Below, in pieces: positions 25,748 to 32,830 of a DNA stretch of 64,000 nucleotides (positions are counted from its first letter, which is position 1; the number at the start of each line of letters is the position of its first letter). The position numbers were made by a program, and so were the translations under genes. The stretch spans positions 558,001 through 622,000 of the forward strand of contig JADJQF010000002.1 of assembly GCA_016712885.1 (NCBI GenBank), in the 5' to 3' direction. This DNA is from Candidatus Flexicrinis proximus (GTDB lineage Bacteria > Chloroflexota > Anaerolineae > Aggregatilineales > Phototrophicaceae). The notes beneath the pieces were generated by a model. It had not been told where the DNA came from, did no database searches, and saw only the letters and a list, made by a program, of their open reading frames with translations.

Positions 25748-25870
25748 GGTGGAGGCGTTGCCTCCACGCCTCCGCGAGGGGGGTTTGCGCCCCTCGACCC
25801 CTTATCTGCGATGTTGTGGCGCTCACGCCACAACATCGCGGTGTGCGGTGCAGGGGTGCAAACTGCTGCC
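25748..25870. repeat. Dispersed hairpin repeat, copy 1 (long form)
   Basis: Three inverted repeats follow each other: GTGGAGGC-GTT-GCCTCCAC (25749-25767), CGAGGGG/CCCCTCG (25775-25796) and a perfect 14-bp stem with a CTCA loop (25808-25839, arm GCGATGTTGTGGCG). A related copy lies at 34828-34909, sharing GGTGGAG, TCCGCGAG, GCCCCTCG, ATCTGC and GGTGCAGG in the same order but lacking the 14-bp stem module. It lies between the kinase gene and the convergent mazG gene, so the stems could also stop transcription from both sides. Confidence 0.75.
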
Positions 25871-25936
25871 CGAGTTTGGCGTTGAATCCCGACGAAAGAG
25901 TATAACCCGCTGCCACGGACGTGTAACGGCGGCGAA

Positions 25937-27388
25937 TTAGCCGAGCGCCTTGGCGGCATTCCAGAAGGCGTCGAGTTCATCGAGGGCGAAGGAGTCCCAT
26001 GGCCGACCGCTGGCTTTCACGGCGCGTTCGACGGCCTGAAAACGCGTACGGAATTTGCGATTGGTTAGACGAAGTGCTGTCTCCGGGTCGTCTATGCCGA
26101 CGTGACGGCCCAGATTAACGACCACGAATAGAATGTCACCCAATTCTTTGAGGCGCTCGTCGGGGGTCTCGGCGGTGAGAAGTTCGGCGAGTTCCTCGCG
26201 CAGCTTATCGGCCACCGGCTCGATCCCCGGCCAGTCGAAGCCGACTTTGCCGGCCTTGTGCTGTAGTTTGTAGCTCTGCGAAAGGGGCGCGAGGCTAACA
26301 GGGATGCTGTCGAGCAATGACTGGGGCGCGTCATCTCCACGTTCGGCCTTTTCACGCTGTTTGATTGCTTCCCAGTTGGTGACGACCTGCGCCGCGCTGT
26401 CAGCGGCGGCGTCGCCGAAGACGTGCGGGTGGCGGCGGATCATCTTCTGGTTGACAGCGCGCAGCACGTCGCTCATCTTGAATTCGCCATCGTCAATGGC
26501 GATCTGGGTGTGCAGGACGACTTGAAGCAGCACGTCACCGAGTTCCTCGGCCAGCGCGTCCCAATCCTCGCGGTCGATGGCGTCCAGGACCTCGTGGGTC
26601 TCTTCCACGATATAGCGGCGGAGCGAGTCGTGGGTCTGTTCCTTATCCCACGGGCATCCTTCCGGCGCGCGCAGGTGAGCGATGATATCCTGGAAGCGCT
26701 CGAAGCTGCTCATTTCACCGAGCGCAGGCAGATACATCGAGGTCAGATGGCTGGTATGCGGGCTGCGATCGATTTCGTACAACGCCAGTTGTTCGACCTT
26801 CGCATCAGCGGAGCCGGCCGCATGGATCAGCATTACCGGGAACTCGTCAGGGTATTGATTCATCAGCGTGAGCTTCAAGTCGCTGGCGACGGCAGGGCTG
26901 TAGACCTGCGAGATCAGCGCGGGATAATCGGGGTTAATCTGAGGGTGGTGCATCGCGCCAACTACCAGCGCGTCAAGGAGCTGCACACCGTCGATGCCAT
27001 CGACGCCAACGAGCGCCAGGGACGGCTCGATGAAGCTGATGCCGGGGAGAATTTGCACTCCTATGCCTACGGACTCTGCGGCGGCGCGCAGTTTGGCGGT
27101 TGTCGATTCGCCGATAGTCGGGTCGCCGGGAACGGCATAGACCACGTCGCCAGACCGTGCGTGGTCTATGACCCGTGCGACGATGGCGTCGTAGACGGCT
27201 TCAAAGGCGGCGTGCTTTTCGTAAAGATCATCGCAGGCAATGAGTTTCTGAACCGCAGGCAGATGTGGGACACATGGGTGACGTTCAGTACGCAGGATCA
27301 CTGTTTGCGCTGTTTCCAAGGCGCGCCATACCCGCCGCGTGACGTCGTCGATGCTGCCGGGGCCGAGTCCTGCGATGATGATTGCCAT
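25937..27388 (-). CDS. mazG: Bifunctional tetrapyrrole methylase-like/MazG nucleotide pyrophosphohydrolase (YabN type)
   Basis: Fusion of an N-terminal SAM-dependent methylase-like domain (residues 1-220: IIIAGLGPGSIDDVT, VVYAVPGDPTIGEST, ILPGISFIEPSL) with two MazG repeats. MazG-1 is ERFQDIIAHLRAPEGCPWDKEQTHDSLRRYIVEE with the EExxE/D metal motifs EETHEVLDAI and ELGDVLLQVVLH. MazG-2 contains REELAELLTAETPDERLKELGD. At 483 aa it matches Bacillus YabN. MazG domains hydrolyse non-canonical NTPs; the role of the methylase half is not established. The gene is single and convergent with the kinase gene. Confidence 0.93.
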   Translation of the reverse strand: MAIIIAGLGPGSIDDVTRRVWRALETAQTVILRTERHPCVPHLPAVQKLIACDDLYEKHAAFEAVYDAIVARVIDHARSGDVVYAVPGDPTIGESTTAKLRAAAESVGIGVQILPGISFIEPSLALVGVDGIDGVQLLDALVVGAMHHPQINPDYPALISQVYSPAVASDLKLTLMNQYPDEFPVMLIHAAGSADAKVEQLALYEIDRSPHTSHLTSMYLPALGEMSSFERFQDIIAHLRAPEGCPWDKEQTHDSLRRYIVEETHEVLDAIDREDWDALAEELGDVLLQVVLHTQIAIDDGEFKMSDVLRAVNQKMIRRHPHVFGDAAADSAAQVVTNWEAIKQREKAERGDDAPQSLLDSIPVSLAPLSQSYKLQHKAGKVGFDWPGIEPVADKLREELAELLTAETPDERLKELGDILFVVVNLGRHVGIDDPETALRLTNRKFRTRFQAVERAVKASGRPWDSFALDELDAFWNAAKALG

Positions 27389-27518
27389 GATTTCTCCTAC
27401 GGCTGCGACCGGACGACACGGATGTGACTAGATGTTTGGATGCATGCGCTCTCCGACGGTCGAGGCGACTGGTCAGCACATTGCCGAGGCGATGCCCTAC
27501 GGAGAAGCTGCCCTGCGG

Positions 27519-28340
27519 CTAGTAGCGCAGCGAGAGACAGGTCAGACCACCGTCCATCTTCTCGATTTCGCTCATATTCAACGCGATGACATGCGGATAG
27601 TACTGTTCGGCGAGGGCGCGTACGGTTGGGAACCCGTCAGCAATGATGATTGTATTGTCATTGATCGGCAGCACACTGGCGGCGTAGCCCTCTTCGGCAG
27701 GCAGCGTGATGATCTTTGCCGAGGTAAGGTCGGTTTGAATGGCCATGGTAGGGTCGTGGATCAGGACGCCCGGGGCAAGTTCGGTCAGGCCGGTCTTGAG
27801 GTGCAGAACGTTGGCGAAGGGGACGTACTCGACGCGGATGTCGCCCAGGTGGGATTTGAGGGCCGACGCAAGCTGTTCGGCGCCGATTCGGTTGGTCCGA
27901 CGACTGAGGCCGATCAGGACGCGGTCGCGGCAAAACAGGACGTCGCCGCCTTCGATGGTCGCTCCATCAGAGGCATAAATACGGCGCAGTCCGGAAAGGG
28001 CCTCGGAGATGGAGACTTCTTCGCCGCGGCGATTGGGTGTGGCAGGGCGGCAGATGAAGGCGGTGTCGCCAAAGATAACCGCGGGGTCTTCGACAAAGTG
28101 CCCGTCTGGAAAGCGGTCTTCGGCGTCCAGCACGGTCACAGCGAGGCCGGTCTCGCGCAGAGCGTCGAGGTACGCGTCGTATTGTACGAGCGTCAATTCG
28201 TAAGAGGGTACACCTAAGGCAGAGCGCGTTGTGATACCCTGTGCAAAAGTGGGCGCAGGGCGCCGTACGAGTGCCCGGGTAAACGGCGGCAGCAGCGCCT
28301 TACGATCATGCGTACTCATGAACGAAGCAGACTCAATCAT
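27519..28340 (-). CDS. Dimethylarginine dimethylaminohydrolase-like (arginine deiminase superfamily) protein
   Basis: Guanidine-modifying hydrolase of the amidinotransferase fold. The 273-aa protein has PDGHFVEDPAVIFGD (substrate-binding Glu-Asp), TIEGGDVLF, SRRTNRIGAEQL, the catalytic-His region NVLHLKTGL and the C-terminal catalytic Cys268 in KMDGGLTCLSLRY. This pattern fits DDAH better than classical arginine deiminase, which is longer. GTGAGGG lies just before the start at 28340; an internal ATG at 28319 has no ribosome-binding site. It lies downstream of the ribosomal block but beyond a terminator, so it is likely transcribed alone. Confidence 0.9.
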   Translation of the reverse strand: MIESASFMSTHDRKALLPPFTRALVRRPAPTFAQGITTRSALGVPSYELTLVQYDAYLDALRETGLAVTVLDAEDRFPDGHFVEDPAVIFGDTAFICRPATPNRRGEEVSISEALSGLRRIYASDGATIEGGDVLFCRDRVLIGLSRRTNRIGAEQLASALKSHLGDIRVEYVPFANVLHLKTGLTELAPGVLIHDPTMAIQTDLTSAKIITLPAEEGYAASVLPINDNTIIIADGFPTVRALAEQYYPHVIALNMSEIEKMDGGLTCLSLRY

Positions 28341-28345
28341 TTTCC

Positions 28346-28393
28346 CTCACCATGAAAACACAAACAGGCAAGGACGGTGCCGCCCTTGCCTGT
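28346..28393 (-). terminator. Terminator after rpsI
   Basis: ACAGGCAAGG (28364-28373) pairs with CCTTGCCTGT (28384-28393), with more possible pairing in the 10-nt loop. On the minus strand the stem is followed by TTGTGTTTTC. It closes the rpmJ-to-rpsI operon. Confidence 0.8.
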
Positions 28394-28427
28394 AACGAAT
28401 CAGTAGTCAAGCGGGTGAAAGCCCGAC

Positions 28428-28823
28428 TTAACGCTTGGTGTAGGTCGGGGCCTTACGGGCGCGCTTAAGACCCGGCTTCTTACGTTCCTTGACGCGGGCG
28501 TCGCGGGTAAGCAGTTTAGCGGGCTTGAGCAGGGCGCGGAATTCCGCGTCTACTTCGAGAAGGGCGCGGGCGATGCCAAGACGGATCGCGTCACGCTGGC
28601 CGCTGATGCCACCGCCATAGACGTGCACGCTGATGTCATAGTTGCCATCCTGAGTCACTGCGCGCAGCGGCTCAAGCATGATTTCGACATCCCCGGCACG
28701 CGGCAGGTAGTTTGTCGCGTCCTTATCATTGACCATAAAATTCCCCGTGCCGCCGGGATACAGCCGGACGCGGGCCGATGCGGCCTTACGGCGGCCAACC
28801 CCTTCATAATACTGCGACGCCAT
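28428..28823 (-). CDS. rpsI: 30S ribosomal protein S9
   Basis: P-site protein whose C-terminal tail touches the tRNA anticodon loop. The 131-aa product shows YYEGVGRRKAASARVRLYPG, VHVYGGGISGQRDAIRLGIA RALL and the terminal KKPGLKRARKAPTYTKR with the invariant final KR. It follows rplM by 13 nt and ends the operon. Confidence 0.97.
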   Translation of the reverse strand: MASQYYEGVGRRKAASARVRLYPGGTGNFMVNDKDATNYLPRAGDVEIMLEPLRAVTQDGNYDISVHVYGGGISGQRDAIRLGIARALLEVDAEFRALLKPAKLLTRDARVKERKKPGLKRARKAPTYTKR

Positions 28824-28836
28824 AATGACCTATCTC

Positions 28837-29268
28837 CTACTTCAGCGCTTCGGGGTTTTGACCAGCGTGGGGGTGTTCAGCACCACCGTACGCCTTCAAC
28901 TTCTTGATCATCGCGCGGCCGAGTTTGCCCTTGGGCAGCATGCCCTTAACGGCAAGCTCCATGACGCGACCCGACTGACGCTCCAACTTGTCCTTCAGAC
29001 GTTCGGACTTCATGCCGCCGAAGAAGCCTGAGAACTCGTAGTAAATCTTGCTGTCCATACGGTCACCGGTGACAGCAAGCTTGTCACAATTGACGACCAC
29101 GACATAATCACCCGTGTCAAGGTTAGGCGTATATATCGCCTTGTGCTTGCCACGCAGCAAAATAGCAATCTTCGACGCGAGGCGGCCCAACGTCTGCCCT
29201 TCTGCGTCGATGAGCCACCATTTGCGGTCAATGTCCGCGGGGGTGGTTACAAACGTCTTGACTCTCAT
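28837..29268 (-). CDS. rplM: 50S ribosomal protein L13
   Basis: Early 23S rRNA-binding protein. The ATG at 29268 gives MRVKTFVTTPADIDRKWWLI (143 aa) with GGAGGG 6 nt upstream; nine further open codons are unsupported. TLGRLASKIAILLRGKHKAI and DYVVVVNCDKLAVTGDR are family signatures, and MLPKGKLGRAMIKKLKAYGG is near the end. The 54 nt before it separate it from truA. Confidence 0.96.
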   Translation of the reverse strand: MRVKTFVTTPADIDRKWWLIDAEGQTLGRLASKIAILLRGKHKAIYTPNLDTGDYVVVVNCDKLAVTGDRMDSKIYYEFSGFFGGMKSERLKDKLERQSGRVMELAVKGMLPKGKLGRAMIKKLKAYGGAEHPHAGQNPEALK

Positions 29269-29322
29269 CGTACCCTCCGGGTGGGCATTAGCCACACCTC
29301 GATCTCACACAATCACGCTATT

Positions 29323-30072
29323 CTAATCACGATACCGCACTGCCTCAAGGATGAGTCCGTGCGGGGGAGCGGCACGTCTGGCCTGACGCAGGTCTGCACT
29401 GCGGAAACGGAGTTCGAAATCCGTCACAGCGAGTCCGCCGCGGCCGACATCCACCAACATTCCGACCATGCGCCGGACCTGATGCTGGAGGAAGGCGTTT
29501 GCCTCAACCTCGTAGCGGTACAGGGTGCCGACACGTGCTGGTTCGGCGGTCCACCGGCTGTCAAACACTGTGCGAACAGTATTTGTGCCCTGCGGGGGCC
29601 GACCGAAAGTGGCGAAGTCGTGCGTGCCAAGGAGCAATCCGGCTGAGGATTGCATCACGGCGAGATCGAGGGGAAACTCGACCCACCATGCGCGTTTCCA
29701 GAGCAGCGGATCACGCACATCGGCCTGAAGGACGGTATAGGCATAACGCCGACTGAGCGCATCGAAGCGGGGATGAAACCCCGGAGCTTCGCGCGTGTCG
29801 CGGATGCTGATATCGTCCGGAAGGGCCGTGTTCAGTGCCTTTGTTAAGACTGCGGCGCCGTGCTGCCAGCCTTCTAGGTCGAAGGCGATGACCTGCCCGG
29901 TCGCGTGGACACCGGTATCCGTTCTACCGGCGGCGATTACGGACGAGTGTTCTGCCGTAATCTGGAAGATGGCCGCTTCAACAGCGGCCTGGACAGTCGG
30001 AGCATTTCCCGCCTGCCGTTGGAAGCCCCAATACGCGCTGCCATCGTAGGCCAGCGTCGTGCGGTAGCGCAC
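29323..30072 (-). CDS. truA: tRNA pseudouridine synthase A
   Basis: Forms pseudouridine at positions 38-40 of the tRNA anticodon stem. The 249-aa protein begins YRTTLAYDGSAYWGFQRQ and has the catalytic Asp52 in AGRTDTGVHATGQV. HPRFDALSRRYAYTV and FLQHQVRRMVGMLVDVGRG are also typical. It lies 5 nt after rplQ in the operon. Confidence 0.96.
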   Translation of the reverse strand: MRYRTTLAYDGSAYWGFQRQAGNAPTVQAAVEAAIFQITAEHSSVIAAGRTDTGVHATGQVIAFDLEGWQHGAAVLTKALNTALPDDISIRDTREAPGFHPRFDALSRRYAYTVLQADVRDPLLWKRAWWVEFPLDLAVMQSSAGLLLGTHDFATFGRPPQGTNTVRTVFDSRWTAEPARVGTLYRYEVEANAFLQHQVRRMVGMLVDVGRGGLAVTDFELRFRSADLRQARRAAPPHGLILEAVRYRD

Positions 30073-30077
30073 AACAG

Positions 30078-30500
30078 CTACTTGGTTTCAGCCGACCCTG
30101 ACGCTGCGCGGTCGACCAGCTCGATCAACACCATTTCGGCGTTGTCGCCCTTGCGCGGGCCGAGCTTGTAGACGCGCGTGTAACCGCCGGCACGGTTTTC
30201 ATACCGTGGGGCAAGGACATCGAACAGCTTCTGGACGATTTCGCGGTCATTACCGAGGCGGCTTGCCGCGATACGACGCGAATGTACAGCCGCTTCGGGC
30301 TTGTTGGAGGCGCTGGCCTTGGCGAGGCCGCGCTTGGCAAGTGTGATCATGCGCTCAGCCGAGCCGCGAATGAACTGCGCCTTCGCCAGCGTGGTCTCGA
30401 TGCGCTCGTGTTGGATCAGCGAACGGGTCAGGTTCATTTCAAGGGCCTTGCGGTGACCCGCGTCGCGGCCTAGTCTTTTGCCTGCGATTTGGTGACGCAT
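30078..30500 (-). CDS. rplQ: 50S ribosomal protein L17
   Basis: Large-subunit protein near the exit tunnel. The ATG at 30500 gives MRHQIAGKRLGRDAGHRKAL (140 aa) and is preceded by GAGGAAG; the frame is open far upstream but only inside rpoA. RSLIQHERIETTLAKAQFIR and GGYTRVYKLGPRKGDNAEM are typical, and a short Ala/Ser/Glu tail extends the C-terminus. It lies 19 nt after rpoA. Confidence 0.96.
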   Translation of the reverse strand: MRHQIAGKRLGRDAGHRKALEMNLTRSLIQHERIETTLAKAQFIRGSAERMITLAKRGLAKASASNKPEAAVHSRRIAASRLGNDREIVQKLFDVLAPRYENRAGGYTRVYKLGPRKGDNAEMVLIELVDRAASGSAETK

Positions 30501-30519
30501 GATTCTTCCTCGTCGTTCG

Positions 30520-31506
30520 TTATTCTTCGGTTTCGCCGGTCTCAGCCGGGGGCAGATAGCTCTTTTCGCGGAGCTTATCGACCAGTTCGTCGAGCGACTT
30601 CTCGCCGAAATTGCGGATCGCGAGCATTGCATCCGGGCCGCGGTCCAACATCTCCAGCACGTCACCGATGGTCGTGATGCCGGTGCGCTTGAGCGAGTTA
30701 AACACACGGACGCTCAGATCAAGTTCTTCGATCAACTTGTCGTGAAGCTGCGAGCGCTTGTTATTCTGTTGCGGTTCGCGGGCATCGTCGTACGACTCAA
30801 ATTGAGCGTACTGATCGAAGCTCGGATCCATGCCGCTGACAACCGAGAGGTGGCGCATCAGGATCTGAGCGGCTTGCGCCAGCGAATCCTGCGGACGGAT
30901 AGTGCCATCGGTCCAGATCTCAATAATCAGGCGGTCGTAGTTGGTCAGGTTGTTGACACGCGCTGGCTCAACTTCGAACTTAACACGGCGGACTGGGCTG
31001 AAAATAGCATCAACCGGAAGTTCACCGATGGGCAGACGGCCACGCTCTTCCGCAGGGCTGAAACCGCGACCGGCGCGGACTTCAAACTCCATCTCAAGAT
31101 GGGCGTTGGACGAATCGACCGTGAAGAGATACAGGTCGCTGTTGATGATCTGGACTTCGGGCGGGGTGCGGATATCCGCAGCCGTGACGATACCTTCGCC
31201 GCGATGTTCAAGGCGCAGGCGGGCGGTTTCGCCATCCAGTTTCACGCGCAGCTGCTTGACCTGAAGGATCAACTGCGTCATATCCTCGCGCACATCCGGA
31301 ATGGCCGAGAATTCATGGTGAACGTCGCTGACGCGAACGCTCGTAACAGCCGCGCCTTGCAGCGACGACAACAGGACCCGGCGCAGGGCATTGCCCAGCG
31401 TCAAGCCAAAACCTTTTTCCAGCGGGCTGATGACGAAGCGACCGTAATTACGGGTCGCGGCGTCGCTCTCAACCTTATGCGGCAGAACCATTTGGGTCAG
31501 ATTCAC
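30520..31506 (-). CDS. rpoA: DNA-directed RNA polymerase subunit alpha
   Basis: Assembly platform of RNA polymerase. The N-terminal domain includes YGRFVISPLEKGFGLTLGNA LRRVLLSSLQGAAVTSVRV, and the C-terminal domain includes LDLSVRVFNSLKRTGITTIG DVLEM and IRNFGEKSLDELVDKL, which contacts DNA and activators. The linker is charged and glutamine/asparagine-rich (REPQQNNKRSQ). At 328 aa it is of normal length. It follows rpsK directly with a 57-nt gap; the rpsD gene that often lies here is absent. Confidence 0.97.
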   Translation of the reverse strand: MNLTQMVLPHKVESDAATRNYGRFVISPLEKGFGLTLGNALRRVLLSSLQGAAVTSVRVSDVHHEFSAIPDVREDMTQLILQVKQLRVKLDGETARLRLEHRGEGIVTAADIRTPPEVQIINSDLYLFTVDSSNAHLEMEFEVRAGRGFSPAEERGRLPIGELPVDAIFSPVRRVKFEVEPARVNNLTNYDRLIIEIWTDGTIRPQDSLAQAAQILMRHLSVVSGMDPSFDQYAQFESYDDAREPQQNNKRSQLHDKLIEELDLSVRVFNSLKRTGITTIGDVLEMLDRGPDAMLAIRNFGEKSLDELVDKLREKSYLPPAETGETEE

Positions 31507-31563
31507 GCCGAAGTCCTCCTTAAAATGGGATCATTACCCACGAAAATAACCAGCGGCGCAGAA

Positions 31564-31968
31564 TTAAACGCGGCGCTTCTTCGGAGGACGCACACCGTTG
31601 TGGGGCACAGGCGTCTGATCGGTGATCGAACGCACCTTGAGACCACTGGCCTGGATGGCGCGGATAGCCGACTCACGGCCGGGGCCAGGGCCCTTGACGT
31701 ATACATCGACTTCCTTCATGCCATGACCGGAGGCGTTATCCGCCGCCGATTGAGCAGCCAAGCGCGCCGCATACGGCGTGCTCTTACGGCTGCCCGTAAA
31801 GCCTGAAGTACCAGCGCTTGCCCACGCCACAACGTTGCCCGACTGATCGGTCATCGAGACGATGGTGTTGTTGAATGTGGCAAAAATATGGGCCTGACCG
31901 TAAGGGATATTCTTGACGACTTTTTTGGTCGCCTTACGGCTGGTAGCCCCAGTCTTTCCGCGTGCCAT
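31564..31968 (-). CDS. rpsK: 30S ribosomal protein S11
   Basis: Platform protein at the mRNA exit. The ATG at 31968 gives MARGKTGATSRKATKKVVKN (134 aa) with GGGAGG 4 nt upstream. GQAHIFATFNNTIVSMTDQS and the C-terminal TPVPHNGVRPPKKRRV are diagnostic. The 132-nt gap before it is unusual for an rpsM-rpsK pair and contains the alternative-pairing element described separately. Confidence 0.96.
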   Translation of the reverse strand: MARGKTGATSRKATKKVVKNIPYGQAHIFATFNNTIVSMTDQSGNVVAWASAGTSGFTGSRKSTPYAARLAAQSAADNASGHGMKEVDVYVKGPGPGRESAIRAIQASGLKVRSITDQTPVPHNGVRPPKKRRV

Positions 31969-31997
31969 GTTACCTCCCACTTGGGTCTTACGTCACA

Positions 31998-32072
31998 ATG
32001 CGCCCTGTCTCGGAGCGGGCAGGGCGCATCCATTGCCAATTCTGTTTGAGAAGCCGCGCCAGACCGAGACAG
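31998..32072 (-). promoter_or_regulatory. Candidate structured RNA element in the rpsM-rpsK spacer
   Basis: A perfect 10-bp stem ATGCGCCCTG/CAGGGCGCAT (31998-32007 with 32020-32029) has a 12-nt loop. The segment CTGTCTCGG at 32005-32013, covering one stem end and half the loop, is exactly complementary to CCGAGACAG at 32064-32072, about 35 nt upstream on the minus-strand RNA. The RNA could therefore switch between two helices or form a pseudoknot before the rpsK start. Confidence 0.55.
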
Positions 32073-32100
32073 CCGCCCAGCACAGTCTGTCATACAGCCA

Positions 32101-32490
32101 TTATTTCTTGGCTGTACCCTTCTTACGACCACGACCCGGAACGGTCTTCTTGATACCGCGACGTGTACGCGCATTGGTGCGAGTGCGCTGACCACGAACC
32201 GGGAGCATACGCCGATGGCGCATGCCGCGGTACGAACCGATCTCCTGCAAGCGCTTGATGTTACCGAGGACTTCACGGCGGAGGTCACCTTCAACCGTGT
32301 AGTTACCGGTAATATACTCGCGGAGCTGTTGAACCTGCGCTTCGGTCAGGTCCTGTACGCGGATATTGGGGTCAATGCCCGTGCCAGCCAGAATCTGGTG
32401 GCAGCGGGTCTTGCCGATGCCGAAAATATACTGAAGACCGATTTCGACCCGCTTATTACGGGGAAGGTCGACACCCTCGATACGCGCCAT
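32101..32490 (-). CDS. rpsM: 30S ribosomal protein S13
   Basis: Head protein forming intersubunit bridges. The 129-aa product begins ARIEGVDLPRNKRVEIGLQY, has the GIGKTRCHQILAGTGID helix-hairpin-helix and ends with a basic tail after RGQRTRTNARTRRG. The tail KKTVPGRGRKKGTAKK is typical. It follows rpmJ by 9 nt. Confidence 0.97.
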   Translation of the reverse strand: MARIEGVDLPRNKRVEIGLQYIFGIGKTRCHQILAGTGIDPNIRVQDLTEAQVQQLREYITGNYTVEGDLRREVLGNIKRLQEIGSYRGMRHRRMLPVRGQRTRTNARTRRGIKKTVPGRGRKKGTAKK

Positions 32491-32499
32491 AACCTAATC

Positions 32500-32613
32500 C
32501 TATCCTTGCCGCTGCTTGTGCTTGGGGTTGGAGCAAATGACCATCACCCGACCATGACGCTTAATAACGCGGCATTTTGGGCAGCGGGGCTTGATTGACG
32601 TTGCTACTTTCAT
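32500..32613 (-). CDS. rpmJ: 50S ribosomal protein L36
   Basis: The smallest ribosomal protein, 37 aa: MKVATSIKPRCPKCRVIKRH followed by GRVMVICSNPKHKQRQG. The CxxC...C...H zinc site is intact. GAGGAC lies about 11 nt upstream of the ATG. It is the first gene of the alpha block here; infA and map, which usually precede it, are not adjacent. Confidence 0.96.
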   Translation of the reverse strand: MKVATSIKPRCPKCRVIKRHGRVMVICSNPKHKQRQG

Positions 32614-32656
32614 AGTCCGCATGTCCTCAAAACAAACCGTGCATGACAGGCGTGCT

Positions 32657-32686
32657 AGTATAACAGCCCAGCCCCTGCCCTGTCTA
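32657..32686 (-). promoter_or_regulatory. Promoter of the alpha-operon block
   Basis: On the minus strand TAGACA (32681-32686) lies 18 nt before TATACT (32657-32662), about 44 nt upstream of the rpmJ ATG. Both hexamers differ from consensus by one base. Confidence 0.6.
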
Positions 32687-32830
32687 CGGTAGAGTTGATA
32701 GATGGTTTTGACGTGCTGCACTGTGCAGACGCACCACAGCCCGAAGAGTATATTGGTCGGGCGCACTTATTTCCAGAGGGAATTTCCGGTTATACTCAGC
32801 AGGCGTGGATTTTAGCGAACTGAGAAGCCG

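Noticed and set aside
30501..30707. A longer rplQ with 69 extra N-terminal residues
   Set aside because: The extension lies wholly inside rpoA in another frame; ATG 30500 with GAGGAAG gives the exact family N-terminus.
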